From Xanthomarina spongicola (GTDB lineage: Bacteria > Bacteroidota > Bacteroidia > Flavobacteriales > Flavobacteriaceae), in contig NZ_QGGP01000002.1 in the NCBI RefSeq assembly GCF_003148645.1, forward strand, positions 67,001 to 131,000: 64,000 bases of DNA, read 5' to 3'. The notes under the pieces are model-generated. The model was not told the DNA's origin. It worked only from the letters and a program-made list of their open reading frames with translations, and ran no database searches. Below, in pieces: positions 35,797 to 45,382 of this stretch. Position numbers and translations under genes: made by a program. The stretch's first letter is position 1, and each line of letters starts with the position of its first letter.

Positions 35797-36702
35797 ATGA
35801 GAGCATTGGTCATTTCGGGAGGAGGAAGTAAAGGTGCGTTTGCTGGAGGCGTTGCTCAATATTTAATTGAAAATAGAGCACATAAATACGATATTTTTAT
35901 TGGCACATCTACTGGTAGTTTGTTGGTGTCTCATTTGGCATTAAAAAATGTTGAGAAAATTAAAGAAGTATATACGAATGTCAATCAAAATTCAATTTTT
36001 AGTTTGTGTCCATTTAAGATAAAGAGAAAAAAAGGGTTAGAAACTATTAGTATCAATCATGTTAATGTGTTGAAAAACTTGGCTAGAGGCCGAAAAACAT
36101 TTGGCGAAAGTTTTAACCTTAAAAAGCTTATTAAAAACACATTGTCGGAAACAGAGTTTAATCAATTAAAGGCATCAGGTAAAGATGTAGTTATAACAGT
36201 CTCTAACTTATCTTTAAACCAAGTAGAGTATAAGTCTATTAAAGATTTTGACTATGAAGCATTTTGTGAGTGGGTTTGGATTTCCTGTAATTACACACCA
36301 TTTATGTCTTTAGTTAAGAAAGATGGTTGCGAGTATGCTGATGGAGGCTTGGGCTCTATGGTGCCAATAGAAGAAGCTATAAAGCGAGGTGCAACACATG
36401 TTGATGCTATTATTTTGCAAACAGAAATTACGCACTTAAATAGAATGCCTTCAACTAACGCATTTTCTTTATTAACAAATATGTTTGCTTTTATGTTAGA
36501 TAGAATTGAAAGTCAGAATATTAGAATCGGAAAGTTTGTTGCTTCAAATCAAAAAGCAATTATAGATTTTTATTACACACCAACTGTATTGACAACAAAC
36601 GCATTAATTTTTAATAAAGAAAAGATGACAACTTGGTGGCAAAGTGGGTTTAAATTTGCTAAATATAAAAACGAAGAAATAAGTCCATTAGAAACAGAAT
36701 GA
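35797..36702 (+). CDS. Patatin-like phospholipase, first of a tandem pair
   Basis: Serine lipid acyl hydrolase of the patatin/RssA type. 301 residues. Oxyanion loop SGGGSKGAFAGG (7-18), nucleophile Ser38 in GTSTGS, and the catalytic-dyad Asp183 in YADGGLGSMVPI. No signal peptide, so it should act in the cytoplasm. The ATG follows the stop of the M1 peptidase gene with no gap, and the stop overlaps the next patatin gene by ATGA. The lipid substrate is unknown. Confidence 0.92.
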   Translation: MRALVISGGGSKGAFAGGVAQYLIENRAHKYDIFIGTSTGSLLVSHLALKNVEKIKEVYTNVNQNSIFSLCPFKIKRKKGLETISINHVNVLKNLARGRKTFGESFNLKKLIKNTLSETEFNQLKASGKDVVITVSNLSLNQVEYKSIKDFDYEAFCEWVWISCNYTPFMSLVKKDGCEYADGGLGSMVPIEEAIKRGATHVDAIILQTEITHLNRMPSTNAFSLLTNMFAFMLDRIESQNIRIGKFVASNQKAIIDFYYTPTVLTTNALIFNKEKMTTWWQSGFKFAKYKNEEISPLETE

Positions 36703-37607
36703 GAGCATTAGTAATATCAGGAGGAGGAAGTAAAGGTGCTTATGCTGGAGGTGTGGCACAATACCTTATGGAAAATCAAGGGAGTAAGTATGATATGTTT
36801 TTAGGAACATCTACAGGAAGCTTGTTGATACCGCATTTAGCTGCAAATAATATTCCTAAACTGTATGATATTTTTACAAACGTACAACAGCATGATATTT
36901 TTAGTGTGAGTCCGTTTGTACAGCATAAAAAAGGGAAAAGAGAATATGTGTCAATAGATTTTTTAAATTCTATGTGGCAATTTATTAAAATGAAGAGAAC
37001 CTTTGGTGAGAGTAAATCATTACGAAGAAATATTAAGCGAAATTTTACAAGAGAAGAGTTTGATGAAATTAGAAGAACAAAAGAAGATGTTGTTGTTACA
37101 GTTACTAATTTATCTAGAAATAAAGCTGAATATAAATCTATAAATGATTGTAGTTATGAGGAGTTTTGTAACTGGATATGGATTTCATGTAATTATGTGC
37201 CATTTATGTCTTTGGCAAAAGTAAATGGTTATGAATATGCAGATGGAGGTTTAAGTTGTGTGGTTCCAATAAGAGAAGCAGTAAAGCGTGGTGCAACAGA
37301 GGTAGATGCTATTATTCTGGAGTCTGAACACATGGAGCACAACAAGGTTTTAGGTAAAAACCCATTTTCATTAATGATGAATTTATTTGGACATTTAATG
37401 GATCAGGTTGAAAAACACGATGTGGTTATTGGAAAGCTGGCAGCAAAAAACAATGGTGTAAAATTAAATCTGTATTTCACACCAACTAAACTCACTGAAA
37501 ACTCATTGATTTTTAGTAAGGATTTAATGCAAGAATGGTGGAAAAAAGGGTTTGATTATGCCGAAATGAAATTTAATGAATCTGCAAAAACTATTGTAGA
37601 TAATTAA
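36699..37607 (+). CDS. Patatin-like phospholipase, second of a tandem pair
   Basis: Paralogue of the gene before it, 302 residues. It has the same oxyanion loop SGGGSKGAYAGG, nucleophile Ser38 in GTSTGS and Asp184 in YADGGLSCVVPI. Strong similarity runs along the full length (for example FCxWxWISCNYxPFMSL in both), so the pair arose by tandem duplication and has since diverged. The ATG overlaps the stop of the first copy (ATGA), so expression is coupled. Cytoplasmic, with no signal peptide. Confidence 0.92.
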   Translation: MRALVISGGGSKGAYAGGVAQYLMENQGSKYDMFLGTSTGSLLIPHLAANNIPKLYDIFTNVQQHDIFSVSPFVQHKKGKREYVSIDFLNSMWQFIKMKRTFGESKSLRRNIKRNFTREEFDEIRRTKEDVVVTVTNLSRNKAEYKSINDCSYEEFCNWIWISCNYVPFMSLAKVNGYEYADGGLSCVVPIREAVKRGATEVDAIILESEHMEHNKVLGKNPFSLMMNLFGHLMDQVEKHDVVIGKLAAKNNGVKLNLYFTPTKLTENSLIFSKDLMQEWWKKGFDYAEMKFNESAKTIVDN

Positions 37608-37612
37608 TGTAT

Positions 37613-38134
37613 CTACCACATATCATTTACTTCTTGTTTAATAAAAGATAAGGCAGCATCACTTGGTGCTCTTTTCTCCATCATTTCAGTTAAAATAACT
37701 TCTCTTAGTTTGTTCGAGGTATCCGTTTTTTCAAGTAAACTAGCCTTTCTTACTAATTGAATAGTAGCGTTTTTTGCAGCTACAATAATGTTCCAACAAT
37801 CGTCGCTTATGTATATTTGCTGAGATAAATTGTGTTCAAATTCTTGTTCAATTGATGCTATAAGTAAGCTCTCGTAATCTTCTTTGTTTGAAGAATTTGG
37901 ACTCATTCTTATTAATAATTTTGAAGGTGTAATTCTCTCTAAAAACAAAGCCATACGTTCATAGGCTTGTAGTCGTAAAGGCATAGCATTTACTTGCATA
38001 TCTTTATGCAATAAAAAACGCCTTCTACCATCTTCATTTTTTGTGTGCTCTTTAAAAAAATAGTATGCTATCAAACCTGTAATAAGTGTAGGAATAGCAA
38101 ACATAAATAAGTCAATAATTCTTTCGGAATCCAT
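37613..38134 (-). CDS. Conserved hypothetical membrane-anchored protein
   Basis: 173 residues with one N-terminal membrane segment (about 9-26, FMFAIPTLITGLIAYYFF), then a charged helical domain that would lie in the cytoplasm (RRRFLLHKDMQVNAMPLRLQ, AYERMALFLERI). I recognise it only as a conserved flavobacterial protein, perhaps of the DUF7935 type. The start lies nine bases after the stop of the glutamate-synthase-like gene, so it is likely in the same operon. The function is unknown. Confidence 0.7.
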   Translation of the reverse strand: MDSERIIDLFMFAIPTLITGLIAYYFFKEHTKNEDGRRRFLLHKDMQVNAMPLRLQAYERMALFLERITPSKLLIRMSPNSSNKEDYESLLIASIEQEFEHNLSQQIYISDDCWNIIVAAKNATIQLVRKASLLEKTDTSNKLREVILTEMMEKRAPSDAALSFIKQEVNDMW

Positions 38135-38143
38135 AAGTAGATT

Positions 38144-39712
38144 TTAGTTTTTGGTATTAATTTTACCTCCCAAATATAAACAATCTTTTAAATCTTGCAT
38201 AGAAGTAAATGGAACAGGAACTTTGTGGTACATATAAGTTCTGTCTAATTCTTTAGATAAATGCTGGTCATCAACATTTACATCAATATCACTCATTTTA
38301 AACTGACAAGGATGTTCGTAACCAGCAGCATGAGTAATTTCTACTAATTCTTTTCTAAACGTTTTAAAATATTGGGCTAGGCGTTCAGATTTTAAAGTTG
38401 GATCAATACCATTTTGTAACCATTTGCTTTGGGTAGCAATACCACTAGGACAACGATTGGTATGACAAACTTGTGCCTGTATGCATCCAATACTCATCAT
38501 GGCTTCACGGGCTACATTAATACAATCGGCTCCCATGGCAAAGGCCATTGCAGCTTTTGCTGGAAAACCTAGTTTTCCACTACCAATAAATACAATTCGC
38601 TCGCACAAATCTCTTTCTTTAAACATTTTGTACAAATCGCTAAAACCATATACCCAAGGTAATGAAACATGGTCTGCAAAACTTGGTGGAGCGGCTCCAG
38701 TACCACCTTCGCCACCATCTACTGTTATAAAATCTGGTCCTTTTCCAGTTTTTTGCATAATGGCTGCTAACTCTTTCCATTGATCTAATTTTCCAATGGC
38801 TGCTTTAATACCAACTGGTAGTCCAGTCTTTTCAGCTATGTCTTCAATAAAATCAACTAATTCTTGAACATTGGAGAAAGCAGAATGGTTAGGAGGTGAA
38901 AGCACATCTTTTCCTAAAGGAACATGGCGAATATTTGAAATTTCTTGAGTTATTTTAGCTGCAGGTAAAACACCACCTTTTCCTGGTTTAGCTCCTTGAG
39001 AAAGCTTTACTTCAATAGCTTTTATAAAAGGATTTTTATTTACTAAATCTATTAACTTTTCCATCGAAAAATTACCATCGTCACCTCTTACTCCAAAATA
39101 ACCTGTTCCAAAATGAAAAATAACATCTCCTCCATTGCTGTGATAAGGAGATAAGCCACCTTCACCTGTATTATGATATGCTCCAGCTATTTTTACACCT
39201 TTGTTCATCGATTCTACTGCTCTGGCTGAAAGAGAGCCAAAACTCATAGCAGATACATTTATTACAGAAGCTGGACGATAAGGTTTTTTTCGTTGGTTGT
39301 AGGCTCCTATAACTTTTGCGCAAGGCAGGAACGTTTTATCAATGCTATTTGGGTGGTTTTCATCAATCTTATAAGGCATCATAGCATTGTTTATAAAAAT
39401 ATGCTGATGCGAATAAATGTCTCTATCTGTGCCAAATCCTTCGTAATTATTTTCTTTTTTTGCCGAAGCATAAATCCAACTACGTTCTATTCTATTAAAA
39501 GGAAGTTCTTCTCTATTGTTAGCCACAAAATATTGACGAATTTCTGGACCAATATTTTCCATTAAATACCTTAAATGGCCAATAATTGGAAAATTATGAC
39601 TAATAGTATGTTTTTTTTGGATAAATACATCGCGAATTGCAACCAATACTAAACCTATTAGAATCCATTGCCACCAACTAATATCGCCTAGAAAATTTAA
39701 AACTGAACTCAT
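38144..39712 (-). CDS. FMN-binding glutamate-synthase-like protein, membrane-anchored
   Basis: 522-residue protein with the FMN barrel domain of glutamate synthase (GltB-like) but no glutaminase or FAD chains. An N-terminal membrane helix (about 14-30) anchors it. The barrel shows VINVSAMSFGSLS, EVKLSQGAKPGKGGVLP, FITVDGGEGGTGAAP and VGSGKLG-like IGSGKLG motifs, and the 3Fe-4S ligand set CIQAQVCHTNRCPSG. Such proteins occur widely as stand-alone glutamate synthase homologues; their substrate is not established. The small protein nine bases downstream may be a partner. Confidence 0.88.
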   Translation of the reverse strand: MSSVLNFLGDISWWQWILIGLVLVAIRDVFIQKKHTISHNFPIIGHLRYLMENIGPEIRQYFVANNREELPFNRIERSWIYASAKKENNYEGFGTDRDIYSHQHIFINNAMMPYKIDENHPNSIDKTFLPCAKVIGAYNQRKKPYRPASVINVSAMSFGSLSARAVESMNKGVKIAGAYHNTGEGGLSPYHSNGGDVIFHFGTGYFGVRGDDGNFSMEKLIDLVNKNPFIKAIEVKLSQGAKPGKGGVLPAAKITQEISNIRHVPLGKDVLSPPNHSAFSNVQELVDFIEDIAEKTGLPVGIKAAIGKLDQWKELAAIMQKTGKGPDFITVDGGEGGTGAAPPSFADHVSLPWVYGFSDLYKMFKERDLCERIVFIGSGKLGFPAKAAMAFAMGADCINVAREAMMSIGCIQAQVCHTNRCPSGIATQSKWLQNGIDPTLKSERLAQYFKTFRKELVEITHAAGYEHPCQFKMSDIDVNVDDQHLSKELDRTYMYHKVPVPFTSMQDLKDCLYLGGKINTKN

Positions 39713-39776
39713 AATTCATAATAATTTTGAGTAAATATATTTAAAATAAACTTGAAAAAATGGATATCTTTATGAA

Positions 39777-41336
39777 ATGGGCAAGCAAAAAAGTAATTGG
39801 TTAAAATTTTTTGGAATTATTGCAATTATTCTTGTTTTAGTTGTTTTTATAGCACAGTATGTGATAAAATCTAAGATTGAAAGGGTGTTGTCTACCAATT
39901 TACCAGAAACAATAAATGTAACTTACAGCGACTTACATTTAAGCATTTTAAAAGGAAAAATAGAGGTAGAAGATATTAAACTTACCAATTTTGGAAAAAC
40001 AATAAAAAAACCAAATGCACAAATTAACATAGAGCAACTCTCCATTAATGGATTAAGTTACTGGAATTATTTATTGAGTAATTTGATTCAGATAGATGAG
40101 ATTTACTTGAAGAATCCTAATATTTCCTATTATCACAACCCATTGATTCCAAATGAAGAATATCTAACTTCTAATAAGAAATCTATAAGTAAACAGATCC
40201 AAATTAAAGAAATTAATATTGATAAAGGTCATGTATTAGTGATGGATTCTGAAACAGATTCATTAAAGTTCCAAACAGAAAACATCTATTTAAAGCTAGA
40301 AAAAATAGTTTTTAATCAAGAAACTCAAACACGTAAGATTCCTTTTGATTATGATAATTATCAGATAAATTTTGATTCGTTTTTTGGACAGTTAGGAGAC
40401 TATGAATGCCTAACTGTTAAACATGGGAAATTAACCAAAGATGCAACAGAACTAACAAGTTTAAGACTTTATACAAAATATACTAAAGAAAAATTATCTA
40501 GAATTATTCCTTTTGAGCGAGACCATTTTAATTTACGAATAGATTCTGTACAAGTAGAAAAACCACATTTTGGAATTATAGAGGATTCCATTTGGCAGTT
40601 TTCTAGTAATAAAGTAGCGTTTTTTAAACCAGATTTTAATGTGTATCGAGATAAATTGGTAGCAGACGATAAACGTATAAAACCTCTTTACAGCAAGATG
40701 CTTCGTAATTTAAAAATGGATTTAACCATAGATAACGTATTAATTCATGATGGAGATATTATTTATTCTGAAAGAGTAAAGGTTAATAGAAAAGCAGGTG
40801 AAATTACTTTCTCTAAGTTTAATGCAGACATTAAAAATGTAAGTAACACTTATCAATCACCTACCAAAACAACCCTAAATTTTGACATGTTATTTATGAA
40901 ACATGCACCACTTGAAGTGGTTTGGTCTTTTGATGTTAATAATTTATCAGATTTGTTTGAATTTCAAGCAGAAATCGGACTGCTTCAAGCAAGATATTTA
41001 AACACTTTTACGGAACCTAATTTAAATGCACGATTAGAAGGTGAATTAGATAAAACTTATTTTACAATTTCAGGTACTGATGATACTTCGACTATAGATT
41101 TTAAAGTGAGATATAAAGACTTTGATGTCACTGCCTTGAAAGACAATGGTAAAGACAAAAATAAATTCCTAACAGATGTTGCAAAATTATTTGTTAATAA
41201 AAGCAGTCAATCTAAAAAGCATCCCTTTAAAGAAGCTGTAAAACACAATATTGAACGCAATAAAACAAAATCTGCATTTAATTTTATTTGGATAAGCGCA
41301 CGTGCTGGATTATTAAAAACTATGACAGTAGAATAA
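39777..41336 (+). CDS. AsmA-like membrane-anchored protein
   Basis: 519 residues with one N-terminal membrane helix (FFGIIAIILVLVVFIAQYVI, about 10-29) followed by an all-beta region. The start IERVLSTNLPETINVTYSDL and the IEVEDIKLTNFG, IDEIYLKNP and IKEINIDKGHV repeats resemble the AsmA/DUF748 family, whose larger members form bridges carrying lipids between the two membranes. This is a short version. The role here is inferred from fold similarity only. It is a single gene. Confidence 0.7.
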   Translation: MGKQKSNWLKFFGIIAIILVLVVFIAQYVIKSKIERVLSTNLPETINVTYSDLHLSILKGKIEVEDIKLTNFGKTIKKPNAQINIEQLSINGLSYWNYLLSNLIQIDEIYLKNPNISYYHNPLIPNEEYLTSNKKSISKQIQIKEINIDKGHVLVMDSETDSLKFQTENIYLKLEKIVFNQETQTRKIPFDYDNYQINFDSFFGQLGDYECLTVKHGKLTKDATELTSLRLYTKYTKEKLSRIIPFERDHFNLRIDSVQVEKPHFGIIEDSIWQFSSNKVAFFKPDFNVYRDKLVADDKRIKPLYSKMLRNLKMDLTIDNVLIHDGDIIYSERVKVNRKAGEITFSKFNADIKNVSNTYQSPTKTTLNFDMLFMKHAPLEVVWSFDVNNLSDLFEFQAEIGLLQARYLNTFTEPNLNARLEGELDKTYFTISGTDDTSTIDFKVRYKDFDVTALKDNGKDKNKFLTDVAKLFVNKSSQSKKHPFKEAVKHNIERNKTKSAFNFIWISARAGLLKTMTVE

Positions 41337-41436
41337 TTAGTCTCTAAGCAAGTTTTAAATTGTTTATAATTATTCATAATTCTAGCCCTTAAAAAGACTT
41401 ACAATAGTTATTTTTAGCTTTTAAAATGAAAGAGAT

Positions 41437-43797
41437 TTGGAGAAGTATTTAAGTCAGTTAAACGACGCACAGTTAGCACCAACTTTACAAAAAGATGGTC
41501 CTATGATAGTAATAGCAGGAGCAGGTTCTGGGAAAACAAGAGTGTTAACCTATAGAATTGCTTATTTAATGAGTCAAGGAGTCGATGCGTTTAATATTCT
41601 GGCATTAACATTCACCAATAAAGCAGCTCGGGAAATGAAAGAGCGTATTGCAACTATTGTTGGTACGAGTGAAGCTAAAAATTTGTGGATGGGAACCTTT
41701 CACTCCGTTTTTGCTAAAATATTGCGTTTTGAAGCAGATAGACTAGGTTATCCAAGTAATTTTACCATTTATGATACTCAGGATTCCGACAGATTAATAG
41801 CATCTATTATCAAAGAGATGAATCTGGACAAGGATCTCTATAAATACAAACAGATTCGTTCCAGAATTTCATCTTATAAAAATAGCCTAATTACAGTAAA
41901 GGCCTATTTTCAAAATCCAGAACTTATTGAAGCAGATGCCATGGCTAGGCGTCCAAAAATGGGTGAAATTTATAAAAACTATGTAGATAGATGTTTCAAG
42001 GCAGGAGTCATGGATTTCGACGATTTGTTATTGAAAACCAACGAACTACTAACACGTTTCCCAGATGTTTTAGCCAAGTACCAAGATAAATTTCGATATA
42101 TTTTGGTAGATGAGTATCAAGATACAAACCATAGTCAGTATTTAATTGTTAGAGCTCTTTCAGATCGTTTTCAAAATATTTGTGTGGTTGGAGACGATGC
42201 ACAAAGTATATATGCCTTTCGTGGTGCGAACATTAATAATATTTTAAATTTTCAGAAGGATTATGATGATGTGAAACTCTTCAGGTTAGAGCAAAATTAT
42301 CGTTCTACAAAAAACATTGTCAATGCAGCCAACTCAATCATTGATAAAAACCAAACCAAACTTGATAAGGTAGTTTGGACTGCAAACGATGAAGGTGCAA
42401 AAATAAAAGTGAACCGTTCTTTAACAGATGGAGACGAAGGCAGATTTGTAGCTAGTTCCATTTTCGAAAACAAAATGCAAAATCAATTAATGAATAGCGA
42501 TTTTGCTGTGTTATATAGAACCAACGCACAATCTCGTGCTATTGAAGATGCTTTACGAAAACGAGATATTCCTTATAGAATTTATGGAGGATTATCTTTC
42601 TATCAACGAAAGGAAATTAAGGATGTCTTGTCTTATTTACGTTTAATAATAAATCCGGCTGACGAAGAAGCGTTAAAACGTGTTATTAATTATCCAGCAA
42701 GAGGAATTGGTCAAACAACTCTTGATAGGTTAATTGTAGCTGCAAATGGCTATAATAGATCAATTTTTGAAGTTCTTCAGAATATCGATAAAATAGACAT
42801 TAACATTAATTCTGGAACTAAAAATAAACTAAAAGACTTTGTAACCTTAATTGAAAGTTTCCAAGTATTAAACCAAACAGCGAATGCCTTTGAATTAGCT
42901 GAACATGTAACAAAAGCGAGTGGTTTAATTCGTGAGTTTAATAAGGATGGTACACCTGAAGGTGTTGCCAGAATGGAAAATATTGAAGAGCTCTTAAATG
43001 GGATGAAGGATTTTGTTGAAGGACAAAAAGAAATTGTTGATGCCACTGCGACTTTAGCTGAATTTTTGGAAGATGTGGCTCTTGCAACCGACTTAGATGC
43101 TGATAAAGGAGATGCAGACCATGTGGCTTTAATGACCATTCATTTAGCGAAAGGCTTAGAATTTCCGTATGTGTATATAGTTGGTTTGGAAGAAGATTTA
43201 TTTCCAAGTGCTATGAGCATGAATACAAGAAGTGAGCTAGAGGAGGAGAGACGTTTGTTTTATGTAGCATTAACAAGAGCCGAAAAGCAAGCCTATTTAA
43301 CATATGCATTATCACGTTATCGTTGGGGGAAATTAATCGATTCTGATCCAAGTCGTTTTATTGAAGAAATTGACGAAGAATATCTGGATATTATTACACC
43401 TATCGAAGAACGACGATTTAATCCTATGTTAGACCCAGATATTTTTGGAGACGATATTCCAGAAACTAGAAGAGTAGCAGACGCAAATAAAATCCGATTT
43501 AAAAAACCTGTTCAGCCATCTTATAAGAAAAAGCTATCTTCAAAAGAAAGAGCATCTGAAAAAATAACTATAACTACACCAAAAAACCTGAAGCCAGTTA
43601 GCGAAACAGGTGGTAAAGCAAATTTATTTGATAGTAAATTAGCAGTAGGAAATTTAGTGGAACATTTACGTTTTGGTAAAGGTGAAGTTTTAAAGATAGA
43701 AGGTGCAGGAAGTGATACCAAAGCCGAAATAAAATTTGATAAGGGTGGTGTTAAAAAATTATTACTTCGTTTTGCGAAATTGGAAATTATTGGTTAA
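41437..43797 (+). CDS. UvrD/PcrA family ATP-dependent DNA helicase
   Basis: SF1A helicase of DNA repair and replication-fork maintenance. 786 residues. Motif I is AGAGSGKT (27-34), then TFTNKAAREMKER (Ia), VDEYQDTNHSQY (II), GDDAQSIYAFRGA (III), RLEQNYRSTKNI (IV), TIHLAKGLEFPYV (V) and YVALTRAEKQ (VI). The C-terminal tail has a Tudor-like module (VGNLVEHLRFGKGEVLKIEG) that in PcrA binds RNA polymerase. The start is TTG at 41437; an ATG at 41426 opens a nine-codon frame that overlaps it. It could be named pcrA or uvrD. Confidence 0.96.
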   Translation: MEKYLSQLNDAQLAPTLQKDGPMIVIAGAGSGKTRVLTYRIAYLMSQGVDAFNILALTFTNKAAREMKERIATIVGTSEAKNLWMGTFHSVFAKILRFEADRLGYPSNFTIYDTQDSDRLIASIIKEMNLDKDLYKYKQIRSRISSYKNSLITVKAYFQNPELIEADAMARRPKMGEIYKNYVDRCFKAGVMDFDDLLLKTNELLTRFPDVLAKYQDKFRYILVDEYQDTNHSQYLIVRALSDRFQNICVVGDDAQSIYAFRGANINNILNFQKDYDDVKLFRLEQNYRSTKNIVNAANSIIDKNQTKLDKVVWTANDEGAKIKVNRSLTDGDEGRFVASSIFENKMQNQLMNSDFAVLYRTNAQSRAIEDALRKRDIPYRIYGGLSFYQRKEIKDVLSYLRLIINPADEEALKRVINYPARGIGQTTLDRLIVAANGYNRSIFEVLQNIDKIDININSGTKNKLKDFVTLIESFQVLNQTANAFELAEHVTKASGLIREFNKDGTPEGVARMENIEELLNGMKDFVEGQKEIVDATATLAEFLEDVALATDLDADKGDADHVALMTIHLAKGLEFPYVYIVGLEEDLFPSAMSMNTRSELEEERRLFYVALTRAEKQAYLTYALSRYRWGKLIDSDPSRFIEEIDEEYLDIITPIEERRFNPMLDPDIFGDDIPETRRVADANKIRFKKPVQPSYKKKLSSKERASEKITITTPKNLKPVSETGGKANLFDSKLAVGNLVEHLRFGKGEVLKIEGAGSDTKAEIKFDKGGVKKLLLRFAKLEIIG

Positions 43798-43801
43798 AAA
43801 C

Positions 43802-44677
43802 TTAATCGAAATGCGCTTCAATAAAAGCTTTTAGCTTGAAGCTTGTGTCTAGTAAATCCAGCCCAATCCAGCCATGACCAGCATTAGGATATAAAGTAAA
43901 CTCATGAGTTACACCTAAATCTTGTAGTTTATCTCTCATGGCAGTTCCTTGAGTTGTTGGCACCAATGGATCCAAACCACCATAAAACAATATTGTAGGA
44001 GGAGCAGATGCAGTAACTCTATGATACGGACTTACTTCTTCAAGGTATTCTGTAGTAGCATCTAAACCATATAAATCTAATAAAATCTGTAACTCTGGAT
44101 TTGTATTATTCAAATAAGCAGGATCGGTAAAATTGGTTGGGCCAACAATACTGCAAACCATATCAATATTATTATTCACATCAAATGCATAACTCCATAA
44201 TAGGGACAAATGTGCACCAGCACTTACTCCTATAAACGCAAAATCATCATCAATTACATAGTAATCCTGTTTTGTTTTTAAATGATTAATGATTGAAGTA
44301 ATATCGTTTATTTGCATAGGATAAGGTTGATTATTCTCATCAGCAAGTCTATAATTAATGTTTACTATTCCCATATTAGGGAATTCGCTTCGTAAAAAGT
44401 CTTTAAAACCATTCATGTCATTTTTATCACCAGCAGACCAACCTCCACCATGTACCAGAATCATGACTTCTGTTTCTAATGTTCTATTTGCTGGTAAATA
44501 TATATCGAATACTTGATCGCTATTATTACCATAAGGCACGTTAAGTTCTTGGTAATATTCAAGTGGATTTAAGTTGTTGTCAGGATTATTTGTTCCATTT
44601 TCAGTATCATCAGAAGAACATGAAACTAAAGAGATAATAAGAAATAATAGAAATAAGTAGTTTTTAATAACCTTCAT
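43802..44677 (-). CDS. Alpha/beta-hydrolase lipoprotein, esterase-like
   Basis: 291-residue carboxylesterase-like enzyme. The lipobox LVSC (cysteine 20) is followed by SSDD, like the Flavobacterium surface-lipoprotein signal. The oxyanion motif HGGGW is at 76-80, the nucleophile Ser152 in GVSAGAH, the acid in YGGLDPLVP, and the catalytic His in NAGHGW, as in the hormone-sensitive-lipase/BD-FAE group. It may remove acyl groups from sugars or lipids at the cell surface. The substrate is unknown. Its stop is four bases from the converging helicase stop. Confidence 0.88.
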   Translation of the reverse strand: MKVIKNYLFLLFLIISLVSCSSDDTENGTNNPDNNLNPLEYYQELNVPYGNNSDQVFDIYLPANRTLETEVMILVHGGGWSAGDKNDMNGFKDFLRSEFPNMGIVNINYRLADENNQPYPMQINDITSIINHLKTKQDYYVIDDDFAFIGVSAGAHLSLLWSYAFDVNNNIDMVCSIVGPTNFTDPAYLNNTNPELQILLDLYGLDATTEYLEEVSPYHRVTASAPPTILFYGGLDPLVPTTQGTAMRDKLQDLGVTHEFTLYPNAGHGWIGLDLLDTSFKLKAFIEAHFD

Positions 44678-44731
44678 AAAAGATATAATTAATTACTTTG
44701 CATAAGTTAACGAATTTTTGAGACATATAGT

Positions 44732-45352
44732 ATGGCTGAGTTTATTAAAATATATGAAGAGAACCCGAATCCTAAAGAGATAGCGAAGGTTGTAAAGGTA
44801 TTAAAAGCAGGAGGATTGATAATTTATCCAACAGATACAGTTTATGGATTAGGATGCGATATCAATAATTTAAAGGCTTTAGAGCGTGTTGCTAGGATTA
44901 AGAATGTGAAATTAGAAAAATCTAATTTTTCATTTATATGTGAAGATTTAAGTAATTTAAGCGATTATGTAAAGCAAATAGATACATCTACTTTTAAAAT
45001 CTTAAAAAGAGCACTTCCAGGTCCATACACGTTTATTCTTCCAGGAGCTAAGTCCTTACCACATCCATTTAAAAAGAAAAAAACAGTTGGTATTCGTGTG
45101 CCAGATAATAAAATAGCCATTGAAATTGTTAAACAATTAGGCAATCCTATTATTTCTACATCTATTCATGATGAAGATGAAGTATTAGAATATACTACAG
45201 ATCCAGAACTTATTTATGAAAAATGGAAAGACAAAGTAGAATTAGTTATTGATGCTGGTTATGGAGATAATCACGCTTCTACTGTTATAGATTTATCTGA
45301 AACTGAACCAATTATTGTAAGGGAAGGCAAAGGAAGTTTAGAGATATTTTAA
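44732..45352 (+). CDS. YciO-like Sua5/YrdC domain protein
   Basis: 206-residue YrdC-domain protein. The N-terminus KIYEENPNPKEIAKVVKVLK, then LIIYPTDTVYGLGCD, and ALERVARIKN, resembles E. coli YciO more than TsaC, including the leading EENPNP stretch and TVIDLSETEPIIVREGKGS end. The family makes threonylcarbamoyl-adenylate for the tRNA t6A modification (TsaC/Sua5), but the YciO branch's own role is less clear. Annotation as plain TsaC would be an overcall. Divergent from the esterase gene. Confidence 0.85.
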   Translation: MAEFIKIYEENPNPKEIAKVVKVLKAGGLIIYPTDTVYGLGCDINNLKALERVARIKNVKLEKSNFSFICEDLSNLSDYVKQIDTSTFKILKRALPGPYTFILPGAKSLPHPFKKKKTVGIRVPDNKIAIEIVKQLGNPIISTSIHDEDEVLEYTTDPELIYEKWKDKVELVIDAGYGDNHASTVIDLSETEPIIVREGKGSLEIF

Positions 45353-45382
45353 TTAGAAATAAGATAAAATAAAAAAACATAA

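Noticed and set aside
35797-37607. Tandem patatins as phospholipase effectors of a CBASS-like defence system
   Set aside because: No cyclic-nucleotide synthase, sensor or other defence gene is nearby, and they are coupled to a peptidase gene.
41426-41452. ATG at 41426 as the real start of the UvrD/PcrA gene
   Set aside because: It is in another frame and stops after eight codons. The family N-terminus EKYLSQLNDAQ begins at the TTG.
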